A stretch of 64,000 bases of DNA from Parabacteroides hominis (GTDB lineage: Bacteria > Bacteroidota > Bacteroidia > Bacteroidales > Tannerellaceae). Positions 8,901 to 15,614 of the stretch are shown piece by piece. The stretch lies in the NCBI RefSeq assembly GCF_014287585.1, contig NZ_JACOOJ010000022.1, positions 1 to 64,000 of the forward strand. The letters are read 5' to 3'. The notes under the pieces are model-generated. The model was not told the origin of the DNA, searched no databases, and was given only the letters and a program-made list of their open reading frames with translations. How positions within the stretch are numbered: position 1 is the stretch's first letter; each line of letters begins with the position of its first letter. The position numbers and the translations under genes were made by a program.

Positions 8901-9036
8901 AAAACATATTCAATTTGTGACCAGCGGCATAAGCCATCACCAGCCCGATTATATTACTGATAAAATTCTCGCTTTCGGATCCTACCAGCAACACACCGGC
9001 CACCAGTAGGATAATATAGGTTAATCTTCGTACCAT
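8887..9036 (-). CDS. 49-aa membrane protein, cluster member 5
   Basis: A very short gene filling what otherwise looks like a gap between two cluster members. The product starts MVRRLTYIILLVAGVLLVG, a clear positive-inside membrane segment, followed by SESENFISNIIGLVMAYAAG with a second weakly hydrophobic stretch. Both ends overlap neighbours (16 nt with the upstream stop, 14 nt with the downstream start), the same arrangement as the rest of the cluster, which supports its being real. A holin-like or regulatory role is possible but not shown. Confidence 0.6.
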   Translation of the reverse strand: MVRRLTYIILLVAGVLLVGSESENFISNIIGLVMAYAAGHKLNMFYEQS

Positions 9037-9254
9037 AACATCAGATAGTTTAGTAAATCCATAGTCAAACCAGTAGACAGAACAACGCTTGCCCTCATTT
9101 CTACTTCATCATTGGTGTATTCTGAACTGTTCATGTAAACTCTCAGTGTAGAAGCTATACAGCTTGCTATAACGTCCGGAGATAACTTTCTCATAAAAGG
9201 CTCTATGCCTTCATTCATGATCCGGATCTTTTCATCGTTACTCAACGTTTTCAT
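9021..9254 (-). CDS. Small phage protein, cluster member 4
   Basis: 77 aa, probably all-helical, ending LSTGLTMDLLNYLMLWYED. It overlaps its upstream neighbour by 4 nt (ATGA type) and the 49-aa membrane protein by 16 nt. No known family. Confidence 0.6.
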   Translation of the reverse strand: MKTLSNDEKIRIMNEGIEPFMRKLSPDVIASCIASTLRVYMNSSEYTNDEVEMRASVVLSTGLTMDLLNYLMLWYED

Positions 9255-9436
9255 ATCTCGCGCCTCATTATGTAAATAATCTGTGCCAACGAATCAATAT
9301 CAGACGGGATTTCTGCACTTGCAGTAATTTCATACATGAGTGATATTAACCCTTCTCTCAAATCTCTAAAGCCTTCTTCACAAAAGCAGCCACTTTGATC
9401 TACGATAGCTGCTTTACCGTCGATAGTTGTTATCAT
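9251..9436 (-). CDS. Small phage protein, cluster member 3
   Basis: 61 aa; the segment LREGLISLMYEITASAE is similar in spacing to the AMSIILLMHQMHASA segment of its upstream neighbour. Overlaps both neighbours by 4 nt. No known family. Confidence 0.6.
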   Translation of the reverse strand: MITTIDGKAAIVDQSGCFCEEGFRDLREGLISLMYEITASAEIPSDIDSLAQIIYIMRREI

Positions 9437-9663
9437 ATTTCTTTCTCTTTGGATAATTCGGTTATTAATTCGTTGTAATTCACTAGAACATCTAAAGCAT
9501 CAATCAATGCTTCTTTCTCTTCTGTGGCACTTGCATGCATTTGATGCATCAAAAGGATTATAGACATCGCATCGCAGATTGTTGACTTTGTGGGTTCATT
9601 GCCACCTGTATTTTCGTCTCTCAAAATCTCTATGAGTTTTTTTGCTTTTTCACTTAGAAACAT
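9433..9663 (-). CDS. Small phage protein, cluster member 2
   Basis: 76 aa, helical, with AMSIILLMHQM in the middle and the tail NYNELITELSKE shared with the 74-aa protein at 8453-8677, so the two look like paralogues. Overlaps the next upstream gene by 14 nt and the downstream one by 4 nt. No known family. Confidence 0.65.
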   Translation of the reverse strand: MFLSEKAKKLIEILRDENTGGNEPTKSTICDAMSIILLMHQMHASATEEKEALIDALDVLVNYNELITELSKEKEI

Positions 9664-9931
9664 GGCTTTCAGTATTTGATTGGTTACTATTTACTCTTCT
9701 CACTTCATTAAGGGCAATATCTGTAAGCATAACACCCATAGAACGCCCTATATCCACCATCATTAAGCAAATATTATCACTCATTTTCTCATATACTTCT
9801 CTATCATCAACAATGGATCCGTTTTCATCAATGCAGATACACTCAATGATCTTCTCTACTTCTACTTTAAATTCGGCTGCCGCTCTCATAGCATTTGCCA
9901 ACTGTTCGTTTACTTCTAAAGGAAAATACAT
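9650..9931 (-). CDS. Small phage protein, cluster member 1
   Basis: 93 aa, first gene of the tiny-gene run in the direction of transcription. It has a helical N-terminal half (LANAMRAAAEFKVEVEKII), then an acidic middle, and a Met/Ile-rich stretch (ICLMMVDIGRSMGVML) similar to the cores of members 2 and 7. No known family. Confidence 0.65.
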   Translation of the reverse strand: MYFPLEVNEQLANAMRAAAEFKVEVEKIIECICIDENGSIVDDREVYEKMSDNICLMMVDIGRSMGVMLTDIALNEVRRVNSNQSNTESHVSK

Positions 9932-9984
9932 AATAGTGCTGTTTATGGTGGGGTATGCCGATTTCTCGGCAGCCCTCCATCTGA

Positions 9985-10296
9985 TTAATATACCGTGATT
10001 AAATTCTCAACTTTGAATGATCTGAACCCATTTACGTCTACATCGAAATAACGGACGGTCTTGTAATTCTCAATACCTGTACCTTTGAAAAGGTTAGAAA
10101 CATTCTGTAATGTTCCTTTCGCTTTCCGTAGGCTTCCGTCTTGCTTCTCATAAGAGAATGATACCGTTTCTTTTTTCATGCGTTTGTAGAGCCTATAAAT
10201 AGCCCATGCCTTTGCCAGACAAACTGCGAATGCTTTACCGGTGGCCTTCATCATTTCATAGGCCTGTTTAAATACTTTGGATCTGAAATTCTTCAT
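9985..10296 (-). CDS. SH3-like phage protein (DUF2693-type)
   Basis: 103 aa. The N-terminal half is basic and helical (KNFRSKVFKQAYEMMKATGKAFAVCLAKAWAIYRLYKR). The C-terminal half (TVSFSYEKQDGSLRKAKGTLQNV, then a YFDVDVNGFRSFKVENL end) matches the layout of the DUF2693/SH3-barrel proteins common in Bacteroidales mobile elements. Function of that family is not established. It probably belongs to the leftward early transcript starting near 10501. Confidence 0.7.
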   Translation of the reverse strand: MKNFRSKVFKQAYEMMKATGKAFAVCLAKAWAIYRLYKRMKKETVSFSYEKQDGSLRKAKGTLQNVSNLFKGTGIENYKTVRYFDVDVNGFRSFKVENLITVY

Positions 10297-10327
10297 GACT
10301 GTATATGTTTATGTGTTAGTAATCGTT

Positions 10328-10477
10328 TCAAGCTATGCACGTCCAATAATCAACTATGTACTGGATAGCCTCGTCTTTGTAGTCTACATTGTAGAGTTTA
10401 CAGGCTTCTGCCTCACTCATGGCGGCTAACGCTGTCAGTTCGTTGTTCATATTGTCTTCGTTTGTCATAGTTGTCAT
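10328..10477 (-). CDS. 49-aa acidic protein beside the switch region
   Basis: A short acidic frame (core ELTALAAMSEAEACKLYN, then DYKDEAIQYIVDYW). It begins just 24 nt downstream of a TACATTTG -7 box on the minus strand (10508-10501), which makes it the first gene of the leftward transcript opposite the repressor. An internal ATG at 10468 is an alternative start. No family recognised; its position is that of a Cro-like or early regulator, though no HTH is visible. Confidence 0.55.
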   Translation of the reverse strand: MTTMTNEDNMNNELTALAAMSEAEACKLYNVDYKDEAIQYIVDYWTCIA

Positions 10478-10498
10478 ATATTTATATGTCGTTTATGA

Positions 10499-10612
10499 TG
10501 CAAATGTAAACCTATCGCTTTAAACAATCAAGTGAATAAGAAATATTTCGCTTTACATTAACTTTATTTATGAATACCTATCGCTTTACAAATAAATACA
10601 GGTGTATATTTG
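10499..10612. promoter_or_regulatory. Divergent promoters and operator repeats
   Basis: The region between the leftward early genes and the repressor. A minus-strand -7 box TACATTTG lies at 10508-10501 and a plus-strand -7 box TATATTTG at 10605-10612. Three direct repeats of the word TATCGCTTTA-like lie between (10511-10526, 10544-10559, 10577-10592), spaced 33 nt apart. They are the obvious candidates for repressor operators controlling both directions, as in a lysis-lysogeny switch. Confidence 0.65.
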
Positions 10613-10635
10613 CATAAAATCAAAAATTTAAACTT

Positions 10636-10884
10636 ATGGCTTTACGAATAAAAGAAGTGATTAAAGATAAAGGTCTTTCAGTACAAGAGTTAGCTGAAAA
10701 GATGGGAATTAGCAGAGTTGGATTAAGCCAACATATTAACGGTAACCCTTCAGTTGAAGTATTAGACCGGATCGCCTCAGCTCTCGGTGTTCCGGTAACA
10801 GAACTCTTCGAGCAACCAAAGAGCGATACTGCCAATTTGACCTGTCCGCATTGTGGGAAGGGTATTGAAATAGGAGTGAAATAA
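10636..10884 (+). CDS. XRE-family repressor with zinc ribbon
   Basis: 82 aa. An N-terminal XRE/Cro-type HTH occupies residues 1-55 (LSVQELAEKMGISRVGLSQH). A short C-terminal zinc ribbon follows, TCPHCGKGIE, with one CxxC, so metal binding would require a dimer or other ligands. It is transcribed opposite to the surrounding phage genes from a TATATTTG promoter and very likely maintains lysogeny by binding the repeats at 10511-10592. A decayed fragment of a close relative is found at 26996-27077. Confidence 0.85.
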   Translation: MALRIKEVIKDKGLSVQELAEKMGISRVGLSQHINGNPSVEVLDRIASALGVPVTELFEQPKSDTANLTCPHCGKGIEIGVK

Positions 10885-10906
10885 TGAAGTAATATGCAAT
10901 GATTTC

Positions 10907-12118
10907 ATGAAAAAGAATAGAAAAAAAAAGAAAGAATGGGCGCATCACAAAAAGGAATTGCACCAAAAAAGAAAAAATAGGCGTAAACCATCTTCTGTAC
11001 CCAAAATGATTACTAAAGTTGATATTGAGCAACATGTACTCGATAGTAATAATGTACTTTATGAAAAAAAGAAGAATAAAACGATATTTAATATTGAGCC
11101 AAATAAGGAAGATAGAATTTGTGCATTATGTAAAGTTCATAAGGCAGATAAACAGAATACACATTACTTATCCGATGCCATTATCAGACGAAATCTTAAT
11201 TTAGATGGAGGAAATTCGAGAGAAACAGGTTTTTATTATACATTAGGTGATGAACCTTATGCTAAGTTTGGTTTTCAAAGGAATACTAATATCGATAGTG
11301 TTCAACAGGAATTACAAAGAGAACCAACCATCGATGAATGTAAAGCAGCAAGGAATAATCCTTTTTCTGTTAATGATACATTTTGTAAAGATTGCGAAGA
11401 TAAGTTTACCTCAATTGAGACAAAATTTATCAATGAAATTTTGCCTAAAATCAGAAAACTAAATTCAGACAGTAAAGAAATTAGTATTGAAGATACTAAG
11501 ACTACAAGATTATTTTTTTTACTTCAATTATGGAGAAGTTCTATCTGTGATAGCGATTTTAACTTACCTAAAGATATAGAGGAAATCATGAGAAAAATAC
11601 TATTAAATTCAAACGATTGTAATCTTGATGAATTAAAACAATTTCCGATATCTGTCAGCTTTCTAATTACCGATGGAGATGAAAAAGAATTCACAAATAA
11701 TATTACTGGATTCATTTCAGATGAAAAATACCCTAAAGTTATTATAATGAATGATTTCATCTTGCAATATTACAATCCACAAAATGAATTTTGGTTCGAT
11801 AATTTATATGGTATCAATGAATTAAAGGATTATCACCAATATATCAATGTTAATGAAGAAAAGTTTGTAATGAAAGTAATAGCCAATGATAAAAGGCTTA
11901 AAATACTAAACAATATGCAACAAGCTAAAGCAAAAGAATATGTTCATTACTGGATTGGTCTTTTCTTACAACAATGGTCTACTCATTTCGAGAAAAAACC
12001 TTCTACACAAGTTATTGCAGAGTTCCAAGAAAAATTTTCAACAGTAGATATAAGATCTTTCGATATTATGAACAAAGTAATAAAAGATTTTATAAATGAT
12101 AAATTAAGTTTGCCATAA
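10907..12118 (+). CDS. Zinc-binding protein, possibly HNH-like, cargo
   Basis: 403 aa, low GC, with a very basic N-terminus (residues 1-28 almost all Lys/Arg). A cysteine-histidine arrangement CALC (72-75), THYLSDAIIRR with His 86, and CKDC (160-163) recalls the zinc and histidine layout of HNH-type nucleases, where a (S/T)HxxP/D-like histidine sits between two CxxC knuckles. The rest is mostly charged and helical. It lies 22 nt after the repressor on the same strand, so it would be expressed in the lysogen, a common place for superinfection-exclusion or defence genes. The nuclease reading is an inference. Confidence 0.75.
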   Translation: MKKNRKKKKEWAHHKKELHQKRKNRRKPSSVPKMITKVDIEQHVLDSNNVLYEKKKNKTIFNIEPNKEDRICALCKVHKADKQNTHYLSDAIIRRNLNLDGGNSRETGFYYTLGDEPYAKFGFQRNTNIDSVQQELQREPTIDECKAARNNPFSVNDTFCKDCEDKFTSIETKFINEILPKIRKLNSDSKEISIEDTKTTRLFFLLQLWRSSICDSDFNLPKDIEEIMRKILLNSNDCNLDELKQFPISVSFLITDGDEKEFTNNITGFISDEKYPKVIIMNDFILQYYNPQNEFWFDNLYGINELKDYHQYINVNEEKFVMKVIANDKRLKILNNMQQAKAKEYVHYWIGLFLQQWSTHFEKKPSTQVIAEFQEKFSTVDIRSFDIMNKVIKDFINDKLSLP

Positions 12119-12204
12119 ATAGGATGCTTAAGTAAAATGCAACTCATTGTTCAAATAAAATCAACAGGTTCGTTCCGGTATCGGGCCTGCTCTCTTTCTA
12201 TTGT

Positions 12205-12762
12205 TTAATTACATTTCCAATCTTTCAGTTCCCACTCCTGGAACCCGCCATGCTCCACATCGCCAAAAAAACATTTACTTACTCCAGTATCAGAGGTTAC
12301 ATCGACATATTTCGATGAGTACTTATTCGTATAAGCCCAATATTGAGTTGTGGCAAGGCTACCAACAGCTTTTATCACTACATAGTACCGTCCTTTTTTC
12401 ACTTGCATGGATTCATAGTAGTTATCATAATTACCGCCAATACCGGTATTTTCACCAGAGTATAGACATTTTACCTTTTCACCTGATTTCGTTTTGATGT
12501 AGCCAGTTTTAAAGGTTTCTTCCATATCCTTATCTGTCCCGGTATCTAAGAGTCCGGAGGCAGGATTTGTTTTAACAACATATTCCTTATCACCAGGAAA
12601 CAACATTACCTCACATCCTATTTTGTCTTTATCGCTATCAGAGCACATTTGTGCAGAAGCTCCAAAGATGAAAATGAACTCTTCTTGAGTATTGTTGTTC
12701 TCATCACTGCCACAACCAAAGATCGGAAGTAGGATTAACAAAGCCAGTACAATTTTATTCAT
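12205..12762 (-). CDS. Small lipoprotein, phage cargo
   Basis: 185 aa with a lipoprotein signal peptide (MNKIVLALLILLPIFGC, lipobox cysteine 17) followed by an acidic linker, so it should be membrane anchored. The mature part has several beta-strand-like segments and four or more cysteines (CSDSDKDKIGC, CLYSG, CFFGD, DWKC) that may form disulfides. It is 18 nt downstream of a DUF2971-like gene on the same strand. No family recognised. A role in excluding other phages at the envelope would fit but is not shown. Confidence 0.75.
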   Translation of the reverse strand: MNKIVLALLILLPIFGCGSDENNNTQEEFIFIFGASAQMCSDSDKDKIGCEVMLFPGDKEYVVKTNPASGLLDTGTDKDMEETFKTGYIKTKSGEKVKCLYSGENTGIGGNYDNYYESMQVKKGRYYVVIKAVGSLATTQYWAYTNKYSSKYVDVTSDTGVSKCFFGDVEHGGFQEWELKDWKCN

Positions 12763-12780
12763 GATTCTATTTTAAATGAT

Positions 12781-13617
12781 TTATCTTACTTTCAAAACAC
12801 TATCTTCTATTTTTGCCGAAGGATTAAATTCTTTAACTAAGGACTGTACAATTACTTTTTCGGCTTCAGTCACCTTAGGTCCTAATCTTATCGTCATATC
12901 CTCAAATTTTCTTTCATCTACCTTTAAGTCTACATATTCAAAAGGTAAATTTGAAGTTTTGAACCTATTAAACAATGCAATATGACTTTCGGGGGTTGCA
13001 TGTAATATATCATTCTTATTCCAAGGTGAAGCAAAAATCATGTATCTTAGTTCTTGTTGAAACTCCCAATATTTATGCTTATATATTCCTATTTTACCTG
13101 TTTCTAGAACAATACCATTGCCAACCTGCTTAAAGACGGATGGGTATAATAAATCTTTTTCTTCGGTGTACTGTATTTTTGTCAAAATATTCTCTTGCAT
13201 AGCAATTACAGAACACCCTTTCTTAAAAAAATCCTCTGGATTAATATAACTATAAAAAGAGTTTCCCAACAATACCTCTTTATATCCATCCTTACTTGAA
13301 TTCTGATGAATATTTTCTCCCATCCAATACTTTGGAAAAATAAAAGTAGGCAACTTTATTCTTACTCCCTTCATGTCTTTAGAATACATCTGCCACATTG
13401 GTAAAGATTCTTCAGACATACTTGTCCAACAACTAATAAGGCAAAAACGCCCTAAGTTGCCATAATCACTAGTCAGTGATTCTTCAGGATCATCTGCTAA
13501 ATCTAACCTTCTTAACCGAAACGTTTTATACTTCAAAATTAGAGCTAACGTCTCAATGCTTGTGTAATGATAAAGATATTCCGGATACTCTTCCATAAAA
13601 ACATGTTTGATTGACAA
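12781..13617 (-). CDS. DUF2971-like protein
   Basis: 278 aa, cytosolic. The N-terminus LYHYTSIETLALILKYKTFRLRRLDLADDPEE, interrupted here for length, has the Y(H/K)YT-S...I...-(L/F)-R-x-S/D-x3-(N/D)DP(F/E)E pattern of DUF2971 proteins, followed by CWT, then SLPMWQMYS, the second conserved block of that family. Function is not established, though such genes often ride on mobile elements. A lipoprotein gene follows 18 nt downstream. Confidence 0.75.
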   Translation of the reverse strand: MSIKHVFMEEYPEYLYHYTSIETLALILKYKTFRLRRLDLADDPEESLTSDYGNLGRFCLISCWTSMSEESLPMWQMYSKDMKGVRIKLPTFIFPKYWMGENIHQNSSKDGYKEVLLGNSFYSYINPEDFFKKGCSVIAMQENILTKIQYTEEKDLLYPSVFKQVGNGIVLETGKIGIYKHKYWEFQQELRYMIFASPWNKNDILHATPESHIALFNRFKTSNLPFEYVDLKVDERKFEDMTIRLGPKVTEAEKVIVQSLVKEFNPSAKIEDSVLKVR

Positions 13618-13659
13618 AGATAGTCCTTTTTACCAATAAAAGATAATCCCAATGTTATG

Positions 13660-13697
13660 AAATAAAAGCCCGCTACGGGAATCACCATAACGGGCTT
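13660..13697 (-). terminator. Terminator downstream of hicB
   Basis: On the minus strand AAGCCCG pairs with CGGGCTT across a short structured loop and ends in TTTTATTT. It closes the hicAB operon 48 nt after the hicB stop. Confidence 0.75.
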
Positions 13698-13744
13698 AAC
13701 TTTGTCTTAATATAAACGGTCTCGCCTCCCGGCGATACACTATC

Positions 13745-14140
13745 CTAGAACGTTGCGGATGATAGTTCTTTGCCTATTCGCTCCACAGCTGTTCGTATTT
13801 TGTCGTATTGCTTTTGTCCGGCCGCCGTTACTCCTGATGTGTATTGCCGCATCAACGAAGGATTAATGCCGGCAGCTTCCGCAACTTTCGTTACATTCAG
13901 GAATGAGAAGTAATTGAAGAACGATTGCAGATCGTATTTATAGACAAACTCCAATTCCGGTACGCCTACACCTTCAACGGTTTTCATTTCCTTAATATCA
14001 TCATAGGCTTTCAACATATCCTCTTTGGCGGCTTCTGCGGTATCACCATAACCAGCCAGCCCGAAGCCTGGCAGATCCTCCTCAACAAAACATGAGTAAT
14101 ACCCGTCGCTTGCCTTTTCCATGATTACAGTAACTTTCAT
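13745..14140 (-). CDS. hicB: HicB antitoxin
   Basis: 131 aa. The N-terminal part (residues 1-55, KVTVIMEKASDGYYSCFVEE, then GLAGYGDTAEAAKEDM) is the HicB partial RNase H-like fold that blocks HicA. The C-terminal part (VTKVAEAAGINPSLMRQYTS) is an HTH for binding its own promoter. It lies downstream of hicA, the usual toxin-first order of this family, with a 93-nt gap containing a hairpin. Confidence 0.92.
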   Translation of the reverse strand: MKVTVIMEKASDGYYSCFVEEDLPGFGLAGYGDTAEAAKEDMLKAYDDIKEMKTVEGVGVPELEFVYKYDLQSFFNYFSFLNVTKVAEAAGINPSLMRQYTSGVTAAGQKQYDKIRTAVERIGKELSSATF

Positions 14141-14233
14141 ATACCTTTCTTTTTTGTGAATAAAGGAGCCGGCATTATACCGACTCCAATCCCTTAATAA
14201 AACAGTCTTTCTTATGAAGTAAGGATGCCGGGG

Positions 14234-14416
14234 TTAAACCCCGAGCACCTTTCTTGCTTTACGTTCCAGCCCTTTAGGAACTTCCTTACCTCCATGACGG
14301 GGGATTGGGAATAATTCTCCAGTTATTGGACTATACCAAATATCATGGTTAGCACCGTGACGGGAAACGTAACAACCTGCTGCGGTAAGTTCCGCAATAA
14401 ACTGATTGTACTTCAT
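14234..14416 (-). CDS. hicA: HicA mRNA interferase toxin
   Basis: 60 aa, a double-stranded RNA-binding-fold toxin that cleaves mRNA when HicB is absent. The catalytic histidine is His 24 in HGANHDIWY, followed by the family's IPRHGGKEVPKG. Length is typical. The stop codon lies inside a small palindrome (14228-14243, cgggg/ccccg), which may slow ribosomes or protect the transcript end. Confidence 0.92.
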   Translation of the reverse strand: MKYNQFIAELTAAGCYVSRHGANHDIWYSPITGELFPIPRHGGKEVPKGLERKARKVLGV

Positions 14417-14448
14417 AATATAAAAGACCGTTGTTTATTAAGACGGTA

Positions 14449-14470
14449 CAAATATAGCGTATTTGCTATA
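14449..14470. promoter_or_regulatory. hicAB promoter with overlapping operator
   Basis: On the minus strand TATATTTG (14456-14449) fits the -7 consensus. The perfect inverted repeat TATAGC-N6-GCTATA (14453-14470) overlaps it, as expected for a site where the HicB C-terminal HTH blocks transcription. Confidence 0.7.
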
Positions 14471-14604
14471 ATCTACCAAATAAAAACATAACTATTTTGC
14501 TACATTTTGCAGATTTGTAATTATTTCATGCAGACCATCAACTTTTATAATTTACAACATGAAATTCTCCCCGGCATGCTGTATCCTCAATATAAAAAAA
14601 GATT

Positions 14605-14811
14605 ATGGAGAAATTATATTCAATTTTATATTTAGGGTTGTGCCGCTTCAAAGAAAGATACTCTTATGAAGATGTTTTTTATTGGATTATGTTTGTTAAA
14701 GATCTACATGACTTCCTTGATGGGAATTGTTTGCTATCATGTACAAACGGGCAAAGTTTCTTTCTGTTGATCTTTATCTATTTATATATAAACCAAAATA
14801 AGAAGCTGTAA
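14605..14811 (+). CDS. Possible 68-aa protein
   Basis: A short plus-strand frame in a 480-bp gap between hicA and the next phage gene. The middle YEDVFYWIMFVKDLHDF resembles a segment of the 41-aa frame at 8284-8409. It ends in a hydrophobic stretch (FFLLIFIYLYI). The similarity is the only support, and the remaining gap sequence shows nothing else. Confidence 0.3.
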   Translation: MEKLYSILYLGLCRFKERYSYEDVFYWIMFVKDLHDFLDGNCLLSCTNGQSFFLLIFIYLYINQNKKL

Positions 14812-14893
14812 GCTTTTGTTTTTCTGTAGACGGTCAAGTTGTAGCAAAAAGCATTTTCATCACTTAGATAAAGCCTGAATAATGTTATATGCC

Positions 14894-15232
14894 TTATTTC
14901 AGTGTAGAGACAAACCTTCTTAATTCGTTTAATGCCTCGTCGCTTAATGGTCTCACTACGTTTACGAATCGGAAGCAACTTCGGGCAAATGGATAACCGT
15001 CCCATGTGAGTTGATCGAGTAGAAAGTTCTTAGCTCCTGCGGTATCCGTATAGAACATCATCCGGTATTGGTCATAGACGGAACGGGAAACATTAGCGCA
15101 TAGAACCCATTCACCGGAAATGATAGCACGGATGAGGTACATATCACTTCCGGCATAGCGAATACTTAGCCTGTCCAGAGTATAGTAATCAGACAGGCAT
15201 TTGTAGGACGGCTTAACTTCGGGTTTTGTCAT
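14894..15232 (-). CDS. Phage protein of unknown function
   Basis: 112 aa, directly following the HK97-gp10-like gene with a 20-nt overlap. It has a Tyr-rich N-terminal half and no membrane segment. Its position just after the tape-measure and gp10-like genes would suit a tail component, but nothing in the sequence confirms it. Confidence 0.65.
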   Translation of the reverse strand: MTKPEVKPSYKCLSDYYTLDRLSIRYAGSDMYLIRAIISGEWVLCANVSRSVYDQYRMMFYTDTAGAKNFLLDQLTWDGYPFARSCFRFVNVVRPLSDEALNELRRFVSTLK

Positions 15233-15614
15233 TGAGTATCCGATCTGCTTCTAAAGCGGCTCCCCCCACCACATCATACCCTTTTGCTTCCACGAAAGAG
15301 GAATAAGGCATGCCATCAGCGATAATCAAGCCGGTGCCCGGGAAAAGAGATTTTTCGATAGTGGCCTCTGTCTTTGCTTTGGCCTCTTCGTGTTTGCCAT
15401 CAGCGGGAACATACGTTTCTTTCAGTTCGCCATCCATTACAACACCGGCTCCCGGTGCATTACGAAGATTGAACGTGTGGTTCATATACTCTCCATTCTG
15501 CTTTGCGTACTCTACAGCCTCTTTTCCGACTTCTACAAGCGAATCTTTGATGTTGGACTGGATGATGTCCTTTAGTTCATCCAGTCCGGTTAATTTGGCT
15601 TCTATTCTCATCAC
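15213..15614 (-). CDS. HK97 gp10-like tail protein
   Basis: 133 aa. The N-terminal LTGLDELKDIIQSNI, KEAVEYAKQNGEYMNHTFNLRNA and later PYSSFVEAKGYDVV match the layout of HK97 gp10-type tail-completion proteins (helix, then a strand with a Y..(F/Y)VE motif near the C-terminus). In complete phages this gene lies upstream of the major tail protein; here it follows the tape-measure gene with a 4-nt overlap. The unusual order supports rearrangement. Confidence 0.65.
   Translation of the reverse strand: MMRIEAKLTGLDELKDIIQSNIKDSLVEVGKEAVEYAKQNGEYMNHTFNLRNAPGAGVVMDGELKETYVPADGKHEEAKAKTEATIEKSLFPGTGLIIADGMPYSSFVEAKGYDVVGGAALEADRILNDKTRS

Noticed and set aside
14778..15005. A 75-codon minus-strand frame overlapping the 112-aa phage gene
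   Set aside because: Out of frame with the better-supported gene and no motif.
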